DNA of 64,000 nt from Dipteronia dyeriana (lineage: Eukaryota; Streptophyta; Magnoliopsida; Sapindales; Sapindaceae), in NCBI GenBank assembly GCA_032871835.1, contig CM065296.1:19075501-19139500 (forward strand), given 5' to 3'. The position numbers and the translations under genes are program-made. This document shows positions 20,335 to 32,004 of this stretch, piece after piece; within the stretch, counting starts at the first letter, position 1, and every line of letters begins with the position of its first letter. Below the pieces are notes generated by a model. It saw only the letters and a program-made list of their open reading frames with translations. It did no database searches and was not told the DNA's origin.

Positions 20335-23300
20335 GTTACATTTGGTGATGGCACTAAACAGCAAGTTCTAGGCAAGGGAACAATTTGTATCCCTGGATTG
20401 CCTAAACTTCATGACACCTTGTATGTAGATGGTCTACAAGCTAATCTAATAAGCATCACTCGTGTGAAATTTTTAAAGAAGTTAGCTTTAATAAGGATGT
20501 GTGCACAATAATCGATAAAAAGGCAAAATTGTTTTGAAAGTCAAAAGGTATTCGGACAATTACTATTGTCTAGAGGTTGATCCACTAACATGTAATATGG
20601 CATATGAGTGCAACAAGCTTGAATTATGGCATCAAAGATTAGGTCACATGAATTATAAAGATTTAAAGAAGCTTAAGAAATATAACATTGTTAGAGGTCT
20701 TCCTAGTCTTGGTAAAAAGCTTGATGGTGTTTGTGAACCATGTCAATTAGGTAAACAAACCAAAGTGTCTCATAAAAAGAACACTAATTTTGCTACCAAG
20801 AAGCCCTTAGAACTTGTTCATATGGACCTAATAGGACCAATCCAAATCGAAAGCATAAATGGTAAGAAATACATTTTTGTATTCGTTGATGATTTTTCTT
20901 GGTTTGCTTGGGTATATTTTCTTAGAGACAAGGCCGAAACTTTTGGTTACTTTAAGAAGTTTTGTAAACAAGTTCAAAATGAAAAAGGTTTGGGGATCAA
21001 GAAAATATGTCGCATTAGGAGTGATCATGGGAGTGAATTTGAAAATGCTAGATTTAGTGAGTTTTGTGATGATTATGGGATTTCACATAAGTTCTCGGCT
21101 CCTAGAACTGCTCAACAAAATGGTGTTGTTGAGAGGAAGAATCGTGTCTTGCAAGAGATGGCTAGGGTCATGCTCAATAGCAAGAAAGTCCCTAGAAATC
21201 TTTGGGTCGAAGCGGTCAATACCATATGTTATGTCACTAGTAAAGTTTTTAGAAGGCCCGGCACAAAACAAACCTCTGGTGAACTTTGGAAGGGCAAGAA
21301 GCCCAATGTGAGTTACTTCCACACTTTTGGGAGTAAGTTTTTTATTTTGAATGATAGAGATCACTTAGGAAAGTTCAATGTTAAAAGTGATATTGGTCTC
21401 TTTCTTGGGTATGCTAATAATAGTCGTGGATATAGAGTGTTCAATTTGAAAACTAAGACTATTATGGAGTCTATTAATGTGAAAATAGATGACCTTAGCA
21501 TGATTGATATATGTGATGATAATGGTGTCAATGAACCTAAAGAACATTTGTTGAATGACACTAAAGCACCTATTGATATGACTAGTTATGATGAAAGTGA
21601 GTCTAGTCATAACGATGATAATGATAGTGTTGCTAGAGAAGAAAGTCAAGAGTTAGAAAATGGTTTGAATGATAACCAACAAGATGTTGAAAATTCTAAT
21701 TCTAGACTTAGGAACATTCATTACCAACAAGACATCATAGGTGATTTGAATGAAGGGGTTAAAACTAGAAGGCAACTAGCTAACCAAATTTCTTATGATT
21801 GCTACACTTCTCAAATTGAGCCCAAAAATATTAATGAAGCAATTATTGATGAATATTGGGTTAATGCCATGCAAGAAGAACTAAATCAATTTGAGAGGAA
21901 TGAAGTATAATCATTAGTTCCTAGACCAAAAGATATCAATATGATTGGTACAAAATGGGTGTTTAGGAATAAGACCGATGAATGTGGCAAGATAGTGAGA
22001 AATAAAGCAAGACTAGTGGCTCAAGGATACACTCAAGTTGAGATTGTAAACTTTGATGAGACTTTCGCACTCGTTACACGTCTTGAGTCCATTAGGCTTT
22101 TGTTGTCCATTGCATGTCTTAAAAAATTCAAATTGTTTTAAATGGATGTCAAAAGTGCTTTTCTCAATGGATACCTTCAAGAAGAAGTGTATGTTGAACA
22201 ACCTAAGGGTTTTGTAGATCCACACTCTCCTAATCATGTGTTTAAGTTGAAAAAGGCTCTTTATGGCCTTCAGCAAGCCCCTAGAGTTTGGTATGATAGG
22301 TTGACTCAATATCTTATTGACAACCAATATATCAGAGGTGGTATTGATAGAACTTTATTTGTCAAGCATTATGACAATGGCCTTTTTGTTGCACAAATAT
22401 ATGTTGATGACATTGTTTTTGGGTTTACATGTAAAACGAAGGTTGATGATTTTGTGAATGTTATGTCAAGAGAATTTGAAATAAGTATGGTAGGTGAACT
22501 CAATTACTTTCTTGGCATGCACATGAAACAATCTAGCAATGGTATCATGTTGTCTCTCAATCTAAATATGCTAGAAATCTTGTTAAGAAATTTGACCTTG
22601 AAAGTGGAAAAGAATTTGAAACACCTATGAGTACTACTTTATTACTTGAAAAAGATGAAAAAGGAAAAAATGTTGATCAAAGTCTCTATAGGAGTATGAT
22701 AGGTAGCCTTCTCTACCTAACGGTTAGTAGGCCAGATATTTGTTTTAGTGTTGGTTTGTGTGCTAGGTTTCAAGCTAATCCAAAATAATCTCACTTGAAA
22801 GCCGTTAAAAGAATCATTAGATATATAAAAGTAACACATAATCTTGGTTTATTCTATTCCTTTGATACTAATGATATTCTTACTGGCTATTGTGATACGG
22901 ATTGGGCAGGAAACATTGATGACCATTAAAGCACATCGGGCTATTGCTTTTACTTAGGGAATAATTTGGTTGCTTAGCAAAGCAAGAAGCAAAATTCCAT
23001 CTCTCTTTCTTCATCCGAAGTCGAGTATATTACGGCTGGAAGTGCTTGCACACAACTTCTATGGATGAAAAAAATCTCAAGGATTATGAGATTGATCAAG
23101 GTAAAATGACTCTCTATTGTGATAATATGAGTGCCATTAACATTTCTAAAAATCCGGTTCAACACTCACGCACAAAGCATATAGACATTAGGCATCATTT
23201 CATTAGAGAACTTGTTGAACATTCAATAGTAACTCTTGAAAACATGCCTACTAAAAATCAACTTGTGGACTTGTTCACAAAGCCCTTGGACAATGAGAGA

Positions 23301-23345
23301 TTTGTATCTCTTAGAAGATCCATTGGCATGATTTGTGTTGATTAA
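20335..23345 (+). pseudogene. SIRE-1 pol: integrase, reverse transcriptase, RNase H
   Basis: Order by frame: a protease tail; GAG_pre-integrase (LWHQRLGHMNYKDLK, about 20625); the integrase core (HMDLIGPI, FSWFAWVYFLRDK, SDHGSEFENARF, then TAQQNGVVERKNR, 20815-21130); the integrase C-terminal region and linker; RVT_2 reverse transcriptase ([29 protein letters not shown], 21950-22640); and RNase H (CDTDWAGN to VDLFTKPL, 22890-23290). Breaks: frameshift near 20525; in-frame TAA at 21908, 22139, 22786 and 22927; TAG at 22975; a 2-bp CT insertion near 22553; and a frameshift in the A-run near 23070. Integrase inserts the cDNA and RT/RNase H makes it; this copy can do neither. Confidence 0.88.
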
Positions 23346-24826
23346 TGCTTGTGTGTGGTTATGAGTGGCTTGATAAGCAAAACTATATTGTATATCTATT
23401 TCTTTGAGAGCTACTCATGTGAGAAGTAATGATCTTGATAAAATAGCTTTTATTGCTTATAGATCATGCACTTAAGTCTTTGTAAATCTTGTTTTAAAAA
23501 GTGCACAAATTCTTCTCTTTTATGTCTAAGTTTGAGTAATTGAGTTTGAAAGCATGTAGATTATGGATGCATCTTGAAGTTTATTGTCTAGTACATGATA
23601 GATGACCTATGGTTAGTATCCATTTTGCTTCAGCATCTGTATAGAACTCAATGAGCACCTTCATGGAAAGGGCTACACACCTTGTTTGTGAAGCCGCCTA
23701 ATGTAGGAAAAGGCTACACAATTGTGATGAGTGAAATCCGTCATGAAGAGTATATGTTTATGTTAGGAAAATCAAAAAAGTGTTGAAAATGAATCATTTA
23801 AAAAAAAAATCTTTGATACAAAGCCTAAAAAGAAATGGAAGAAGGCTTAAAATGGAGTATAGTTGAAAATTGTGATTGCTCGGGTTGAAAAACAGAAATG
23901 GAATAACGAGCCACATGCACACACACGCTTTTATGTTGAAATCTATTATCTTTAAAGCAAAAATCCGGATGATAATCTGTTTGACCTTGATTGGAAAAGC
24001 TTTAGATGGATAGGTGTTGAAGTGGTTTGCATGTTGATATCACAATCACTCCTTGTATATATGCTAGAAGCATTTTTACACACACACATTTTTGCTTAAT
24101 GTGCTTGATTCATTAGCAATGGGAGATTATTTTTGAGAGAGTAATGAAAATCTATGATTCTCTTATTAATTCTCGAAAATAATGGTTTATTTTTTTATTG
24201 CTTGCAATGTGTGATTGTGATTCCCTTGTGAACAAGTTTACTTGCTTATTAACATGTGGAGCATATGTTAAGGGGGAGCTTAGTTTGTTAAACTTAGTTC
24301 TCTATACAACTTGTTTTCTCATTATCTCACGATTTTATTATACATCCCTTAAAACCTTGTAGGTATTTTCAATTGGCATGTATCTCTCTCTCCCTCTCTC
24401 TCTATAGGTTGTGTAATATGTTTTTGTCTATTCCTGGCCAAAAAGGGGGAGAAAGTATTTTCCTCACCATGTTACTTACTTTTGATATAAAAGGGGAGAC
24501 AATTCATTAAGGGGGAGAAATTTTGTCTTAGGGGGACGAAAGAATTCTTGTTTGCATGAGATAAGAAGAGATAAGGGAATTTTTGTTTTGCTTCGAATAT
24601 TGTTTGTTTATCTCACCTATCTTCTCTGTAGAAGATTTCTTTTGGTTGTTCTTGTCCCACAGGTGCTTTGAATGTGTGAAGATATTCTTGAAGATTCTTG
24701 AAGACATGTTAGTCTAGAAATATCTCTTTGTAATGTAAGGATGTGAGAATGCAATCAACATTGATTATGAGAGATCATTGTATGGTAAGGTAGAGGTTTT
24801 GTCATGGAATAGCTAAAGGGGGAGAT
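23346..24826 (+). other. SIRE-1 3' noncoding region with repeated polypurine tracts
   Basis: This 1.48-kb stretch lies between the end of RNase H and the 3' LTR. No envelope-like ORF is readable. Purine tracts of the AAGGGGGAG type occur at about 24270, 24441, 24491, 24509 and 24531, and the LTR-proximal one is at 24815-24826 (AAAGGGGGAGAT). The last one should prime plus-strand synthesis. Confidence 0.75.
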
Positions 24827-26858
24827 TGTTAGGTTTTAGATTTGTGTTTGCTTGATTCCATAACAAAACTTCATTTCTTTGTAATGCTTAGTTGCTTAAG
24901 TGGTTCGTGATGATAAAAGCTTCAAGGAAGAAAAGTAACTTCTCATGATGCAAAGCTCGTCTTCAAGAGGATTGGTACTATTCTTGGATGCTAAGGTATC
25001 GAGATTTTTCTTCCTCTTGCAAGGCGTAAACGCACACACACACAATTCATTCATATGTGTCCCTGCTTAGTTATGCATCATTAAAAGCGCGCATACACAC
25101 AATTCATACATTTGTGTCCCTACATCGTAGCCCATCGTTTGGTATAACACATTCGCACACTTGAAGTTGAATGCTCATGCATTGGTATGACAGTAACATG
25201 TTTTGGAAAATGCATGATTGAAGACTATCTCTATGTAGTTTGTATTCTTGTGTGAAATATGTTTGTTTGTTTATATGTTTATATAACATGGATATTGAAC
25301 TTTATTTTATTCTTAGATTAGTCATGATTGAGTTCCGGTCATTTCGGTTACCCATACTATTGATTTCGAGTTCTAAGTCAAAAGATACTACACTTTCAAC
25401 TCATGTTGCATACAATGTCTTCGTCTTCATATATTGAGTCGAATTATTATTTTTTGGGTTAAGTATCTTATAATTCCATGTCCCTGAGGGATTCCCGGTT
25501 TGTAATCTTTAAACATATTTGAATTCGGAGTTCGGACACCTAATAACGGTTGGATAACGCGAGAGGAGCGCAATGGAAGAGGTGCGATTGCATAAGCCAT
25601 CACTTGGCACCTTCCCGAGATGGCACGTGGCCATCTCGGCCCCAAAGCCTTGCTGCCCCGAGATGCCCAGGATCCATCTCGAGGAGGTACTAAGGCTTGA
25701 GGGCTTTTTGGTCTTTTTGTTGTTCTCTCTTTAAAACCTCTCCTTCCCTCACATTCATTAGATGTTGAGAAAAACGAATTTGAAGAACAAGTGCAGAATA
25801 TTTCTCTCAACATTTTTATTTCTGTTTTTGTGATAACTTCTTCATTTATACTCTGAATCACTTAATTCAAAAACAGATTTCGAGTGTCTTGAAGAGTTCT
25901 ACAAACCCCAAGAATTTCCAGAACCAAAGGATGTCTAGAGTTTTCATTGTGATCAGATCTTCAGTTCGTGATTTTCATCCTTGTTGGTAAAATCATCTTC
26001 TTCTTAGCTTTCTTCTTAGATCTTCTTATTGATTGATGCTATTTTATTAAGAAGCATGACTTGGATTATTTTGATATCATTTTGTGGTTTGTTGATTTGA
26101 TTTTCAAGTTTAGCTAGATTTGTGATAAATTGAATGATTTGTGCTAAACTTGATAAACATGAAATTACTTCTAGAAATCTTTTGCTCTTATGCTTGATTG
26201 ACTACTTCTAGATCTAATTTAATTTTCTAAGAACTAGGTTGTGTTTTAATTGGTGTCTATATCTTCATATCTATGTTCTTAGTTGATAACATGCTTAGGT
26301 TGTCTAGATACATTTGTGATTGCTCTTTGAAAGAATAATCTAGCTATCTAGTTGCATATCCATAGAATTTGTTGATCATCATTTTCTATGTTAAGTGCTT
26401 GTTTGCGTTTTGCATTCATGATCACTTAGATGCCTTGTGAAGAGGTATGAAGTCTCATGTCTTAGAGTGATTCTTTGATTTGAGCAATTGGAAGTCTTAG
26501 CTAGAGTCGGGAGGACTTGTATAGCTAAGCAAGTGGAAGTCTCGACAAGAGGTGTTAGACCTCGGATTGTTGAGCAAGAAAGTCTCAACTAGAGTCGGGA
26601 GGACTTGGATGGTTGAGCAAGAAGTCTTGCCTAAGGTAGGGAGGATTCAGATAGGTGAGCAAGGAATCTTCCTAGAGATAGGAGGTCTTGGATAGGAAGT
26701 CGGCTTAGTAGATCACTAGGTTCAAGTGTAAAGTAAGAGTGATAGCTAGGAGAGCCTGTGTTGATTGCTTGAGTTTGTAACTCTTATTTGAAATAGTGGA
26801 TTTGCTTTCGCCGGTGGTTATGGTATCAACCTGTGGATGTTTCATCTTCAGAGGTTTA
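24827..26858 (+). repeat. SIRE-1 3' LTR, cut by COP-1
   Basis: It starts TGTTAGGTTTTAG directly after the polypurine tract and parallels the 5' LTR until TTCAGAGGTTTA at 26858. There the alpha LTR of COP-1 begins; in the 5' LTR the corresponding sequence goes on CCACGTAAATATTG for about 150 bp more. Confidence 0.88.
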
Positions 26859-28996
26859 TGTTGGAACCCCGTTCACCAGTTACGCAGCAGAACTAGGTTT
26901 TAAAATTTTTATACAGATCATAGTCTGTATCTAGGACTAGTGAACTTGGGATCGTAATTATTTTTCGGAACTAATACATACAATATGTAAACACAGGAAA
27001 TTGTAATCAATAAAATCAGAAGAACATACCAACGTTTAGAGGCTCCTTCACTTTATGTTATGCTTCTGTCTGAACCAATCTTACCAACGTTTGGAAGCTC
27101 CTTCACTTTACGATGTGCTCCAGTCTGAACCACTCGATCTTCCTCGCTATCTCCCAGGACTGGTAACTGCGTGTGGGCGCGTCACGGTCTCACGAACTTG
27201 AATGGACGATATAGAGAGAATTGAAGAAACAATTTCTTCTATATGTTTCAAAAACATACAAAACATGAAACTATATATATATATATATATCACGCTGCTG
27301 CTCACAAATATATATATACGCACTACTTCACAAATTTATATATATCACTGCTGCTCACAAAAAAAAATAATAAATATATATATATGTCACCAATTGCTAC
27401 TTCTTTTTTTTCACGCATACCCCACTTTGCATCATATGCAAAACCAATTTTGTATCTTGTTTTTTTTTTGCATTTAATACCGTGATATCTATATCTCACG
27501 CTGCTTGCTTCACAATATATATATATATCAATTAAGTATTTTCATCCTATGCAAATTCTACTTTTGACTATTGTTTCATGTACACACCAGTTTGCATCCA
27601 ATGCAATCTCTTGTGTTATTAATTGTTATATATCTTTTAATTAACCTTTTCAAATATATCTAATATATTAAAAATGATAATAAGTATTTTAAATTTAAAC
27701 TTAATTTCAAATACTTAGATAAATGACTTACTAAAAATAAAATAATCCTATTATTTTATCTTCACCTAAATCCATGTATCAACTAACACTCTCCAATTAA
27801 TAGCTAATTAATAATTCATAATTATCAATATAATTAAATAATCTAATTATTTAATTAATTTAACTATTAACATTCATTAATTAAATAATCTCATTATTCA
27901 ATTAATTCCCGGATATATACGTGTCACTTTTTTAACACAATTAATTGAACAATCCAATTAATTAACCGTGACCCTTGTTACCTAAATCGATCGGACTAGC
28001 AAGGGGACCTAATGGACCCACAGTATTTTGAGCTTCAATAATCATCGGAATCATTAATTAAACTCTTTAATTAATATTCCTTGATTATTAACTCCGGTGT
28101 TATTCGACTAAAAACCCAAAGCTGCACTCTCTCAACTGCAGACGCTTTTACACAGACCGATACAACTAAGTGTCCATCGATATAGCTATTACATATGGTG
28201 TGATCCTCCACAATAGTTCATAAATAGAGCTAGGTCATAATGTCCGTTATACCCCTATAATTACGTATATCCTTTAAGTACCATTGATTCTCTAATGAAC
28301 AATAAATCATATTTCCTTACGGAACTAGGAGAGCGCTCATATTGTCCAAACCTTGAATCAACCCTTAAGGGAACTACAGTCTACTTCTCACAAAAATGAG
28401 TGGATTCCACTATTGTGTACAAACCTTCCCAACCACAAGCCAAACTGTAATCCCTATATACAAAGCATATTAAGCGGGAACTGCATCCGACCTCACCCAT
28501 GGTATATCAAAGATCACGATCTAACCCGAAGAAGTCGATAAGACACTCAGGATTAAGATCACCCATATATAGCTATCATTAGTTGATATATATGAATCTC
28601 ATCGGTAAACGGATCGTGGTGAGATATTCATATAGATCATGGCCCAGTCCTATATGATCACATCATACAAGGTGCCTCCATCCTCATATCTCATATGAAT
28701 GATTCAGGATAGAATCATCCTACATTATGGAATGGACTGTAGCTATAGATTAACCACAAATAAAGTACCCAGTTTTATTTGCTATCTGTGGACTCTTTAG
28801 ATTGCACGTCTCTTACTGTATCCATTCGTATATGACACTCATATACACAGTTTAAGATTACATCCAGCAATCTTGGATGTTCAATATATGCACAAGTTAT
28901 AAAATAAACAACACAACAAGAATGAATTGAACGTTTCCTTTTATTTATTTCATAAATCCATTTACAAATTACATTTTTAGGGCATAAACCCCAACA
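26859..28996 (-). repeat. COP-1 3' LTR (family alpha)
   Basis: A 2138-bp LTR. On the minus strand it starts TGTTGGGGTTTATGCCC and ends GGGGTTCCAACA. It is AT-rich in the middle (27260-27900). The same family occurs at 15043-16810 (+), 44201-45095 (-) and 62606-64000 (-). Short ORFs within it (for example 27202-27485 and 28353-28541) are not genes. Confidence 0.88.
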
Positions 28997-29010
28997 AACT
29001 CCCACTTGCA
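28997..29010 (-). other. COP-1 polypurine tract
   Basis: The minus strand reads TGCAAGTGGGAGTT directly before the LTR start TGTTGGGG, the expected plus-strand primer position. Confidence 0.75.
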
Positions 29011-32004
29011 CTAAAGCATGTGAGATATGTATCGTAACCGTAGACCATCTAGGTGACCTAAAAACACTTTAGCCGATAAGGTCTTTGTAAATGGGTCAGC
29101 ATGATTGTCTTGTGAGGCTATTTTTATGACGATCACATCTCCTCTCTATATTATCTCTCTAATGAGATGATACTTTCTCTTTATATGCTCCCTCTCTTGT
29201 GGCTTCTTGGTTCTTTGGAATTAGCCATAACACCACTGTTATCACAATAAAGTGTGATAGACATATCCAAATATGTAACAACTTCCAGATCACTCAAAAA
29301 TTTACGGAGCCAAACAACCTCTTTAGCAGCTTCACAAGCGGCAACATATTCGGCTTTTATGGTAGAGTCAGCAATACAAGATTTCTTGATACTTCTCCAT
29401 AAAATGGCTCTACCACCAAGGGTGAATACTGATCCAGACGTGGATTTCCTAGAATCTTTGTCTGACTAAAAATCAGAATCCGTGTATCCTAACGGGATCA
29501 AATCCTGCCCGGAATACACTAGCATATAGTCTCTCGTTCTCCGAAGATACTTGAGAATTGTCTTGACAGCAACCCAATGATCCAATCCTGGGTTGGACTG
29601 GTATCTACTGACTACACCCATTGTATAGCAGATGTCCGGTCTCGTGCATAACATAGCATACATGAGACAACCTACTGCCGATGCATATGGTACACGTCTC
29701 ATATCCTCAACTTCTTGAGGTGTCTTAAGACATTATTCCTTAGACAAGTGACCTCCATGCCTGAAAGGTAAATTACCTTTCTTGGAGTTTTACATCAAAA
29801 ATCGCACAAGAATCTTGTCGATATACGATGCCTGAGACAATGCTATGAGTTTGTTCTTACGATCCCTTAAAAGTTGGATCCCTAGAACATAACTCGTCTC
29901 TCCTAAATATTTTATTTGAAATTGGCTAGCCAGCCAACCATTTACATCAGACAACACTCCCACATCATTCCCAGTGAGTAAGATTTCATCTACGTATAGG
30001 ACCAAGAAAACTACTTTCTTATCAATGATGCGCTTATAGACACAAGGCTCATCGACGTTCTGCTCAAAGCCATAGGTTTTTGATCACATCATCAAACCTG
30101 ATGTTCCAAGATCTAGATTCTTGCTTAAGTCTATAGATGGACCTTTATAGCCTGTAAACCTTTTGCTCTTGATCTGGAGACACGAATTCCTCTGGTTGCA
30201 TCATATATATGCTATCATCAAGATTTCCATTCAAGAATGCAGTATTGACATCCATTTGCCAAAGTTCGTAATCAAAATAGACAGCAATGGATAAGAGAAT
30301 CCTAAAAGACTTAAACATGGCTACTGGCGAGAAGGTCTCTTCATAATAGACCCCCTCATTCTGGTTATAACCCTTGGCCACTAGCCTTGCCTTGAAGGTT
30401 TCTACCTTCCCGTCTACTCCTCTCTTTCTCTTGTAGATCCACTTACACCCTATGGGTTTTACCCCATCTGGTAAGTCTACAAGATCCCAGACTGAATTAG
30501 AGTACATGAACTCCATCTTGAGATTCATGGCTTTAAACCATTCCACTTTATCAGGATCTTCCATTGCATTCTTAAATGCCAATGGATCATCCACACTATT
30601 AGTAGAGACAACACCTTGTCCCTCACTTATACCTAAATAGCGTTCAGGTTGTCTCACAACCCTCTCACTACTTCTAGATGGTAGTGTATCCTGATCAGGA
30701 ACCATCTGACTCTCAGATGTTTGTGGACAAACAACTCTTGTTAATGAAGCACTAGTATCACCAGGCTCCAACTGATTTAATACAATCTTTGAACGAGGTT
30801 TATGGTCACTAATGTAATTGTCCTCAAGAAATGTTGCATTTTTCGATACAAATACTTTGTTGTCTTCAGGACTATAGAAGTGTCCACCTCTGGTCTCCTT
30901 GGAGTATCCTACAAATAGGCAGACAACAAACTTAGAGTCTAGCTTTCCAGTTCTATTCTTCTGCACGTGTGCTGAACACCCCCATATGCGAAAATGTCAC
31001 AAACTAGCTTTATGACCATTCCACAACTCTAGGGAGTCTTAGGAACAGATTTGGATGGCACTACATTCAAAATGTATGCTTCTCACCATTTCCATTAGGG
31101 TTCTATTTCTTTTCTCTGCTACACCATTTTGCTGAGGTGTACCGGAAGCTGTGAGTTGGGAAACTATCCAATGCTCGACTAAGAAGTCTTCAAACTCTTG
31201 GTCAAGGTACTCACCTCCACGATCCGATCGTAGTGACTTGATAGTCCTACCTAATTTATTCTCAACTTCAGCTCAGAATTTTTTGAACATTTCTAATGTT
31301 TAAGATTTATGTTGCGTTAGGTAGATGTATCCGTATCTTGAGTAGTCATCTATAAAAGTGACGTAATACTCATAACCATCCCTAGCTTTAACATTCATCG
31401 GTCCGCAGATGTTTGTATGTATAAGCTCTAGCGATTCTTTAGCTCTAAGCCATCTTACCTTCCAGACAAGATTTACAGACAGGTAAGGTGCCAACCTCTA
31501 ACTCACTTAAAGGTTCTTTTTTTACTAGTCTGTCTATCCAGTCAAGGTTGATATGACCAAGCCTTAGATGCCAGAGATACGTGTCATTATATGGAGAAAT
31601 CTTATGTCGTTTAGTTGTTGGTTTTTCAACCTTAAACATTTCGGTGTTGAGTAGTGTAGTATGTATTAACGGTCTTAACACATACAAATTGTTTTTTTTA
31701 ATTCCTGAACAAATATTCAGAATATTCTTTCCAATAATAACAGACTTATTATTAAAAGAAATAGAATATTTTTGTTCTAACAACTTAGAAGCAGAAATCA
31801 AATTCCGTGTAAATCCAGGAATATAAAATACATTGTCCAACAATATAAATTTTTTACAAAAACGTAATGCAATTATGCTCATTGCTCGTGCTGACATCCC
31901 CTAACCTTACACCCATTGAGAAGGCACGCTCCTCTAGCAGTGTCCAATAATAAGTCCATTGTAAAGAAGAACAAACATGGTTAGTGACCACTGAATCAAC
32001 TATT
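29011..32004 (-). pseudogene. COP-1 pol: protease end, integrase, reverse transcriptase, RNase H
   Basis: In coding order: protease remnant at 32004-31970 reading VDSVVTNHVC, where copia proteases have DSGA; GAG_pre-integrase (YLWHLRLGHINLDWIDRLV, about 31560); integrase (THLNICGPM-like block and TFIDDYSRYGYIYL, about 31440-31320); a linker with FVGYSKETRGGHFY (about 30900); RVT_2 reverse transcriptase with VKPIGCKWIYKRKRGVDG, ELWQMDVNTAFLNGNLDD and LYVDEILLTGNDVG (30470-29940); then RPDICYTMGVVSRYQSN and RNase H ending near 29013. The YVDD motif reads YVDE. Breaks include a TAG at 29466 after YTDSDF, frameshifts between 30145 and 30005 and near 29750, and stops in the integrase. It continues into gag on the far side of COP-2. 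Confidence 0.85.

Larger units (their letters stand above)
16811..26858 (+). mobile_element. SIRE-1, SIRE/Maximus-like Ty1-copia retrotransposon
   Basis: The element has a 5' LTR 16811-18995, a PBS at 18998, gag and pol remnants, several polypurine tracts and a 3' LTR 24827-26858. The internal region is about 5.8 kb. The protease motif DSGCSRNMTG, the coiled-coil-rich gag C-terminus and a run of GGGGGAG tracts before the 3' LTR fit the SIRE/Maximus lineage. It inserted into a forward alpha LTR (flank CCCAC). Its own 3' LTR is cut at 26858 by COP-1, leaving about 150 bp of LTR missing. Confidence 0.85.

Noticed and set aside
23346..24826. Possible envelope-like gene downstream of SIRE-1 RNase H
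   Set aside because: SIRE elements can carry one, but no frame here is open for more than a few dozen codons.
27202..28541. Several 60-90-residue ORFs in alpha LTRs, also at 15510, 44490 and 62658
   Set aside because: They lie inside LTRs, are driven by AT repeats, and are not conserved between LTR copies.
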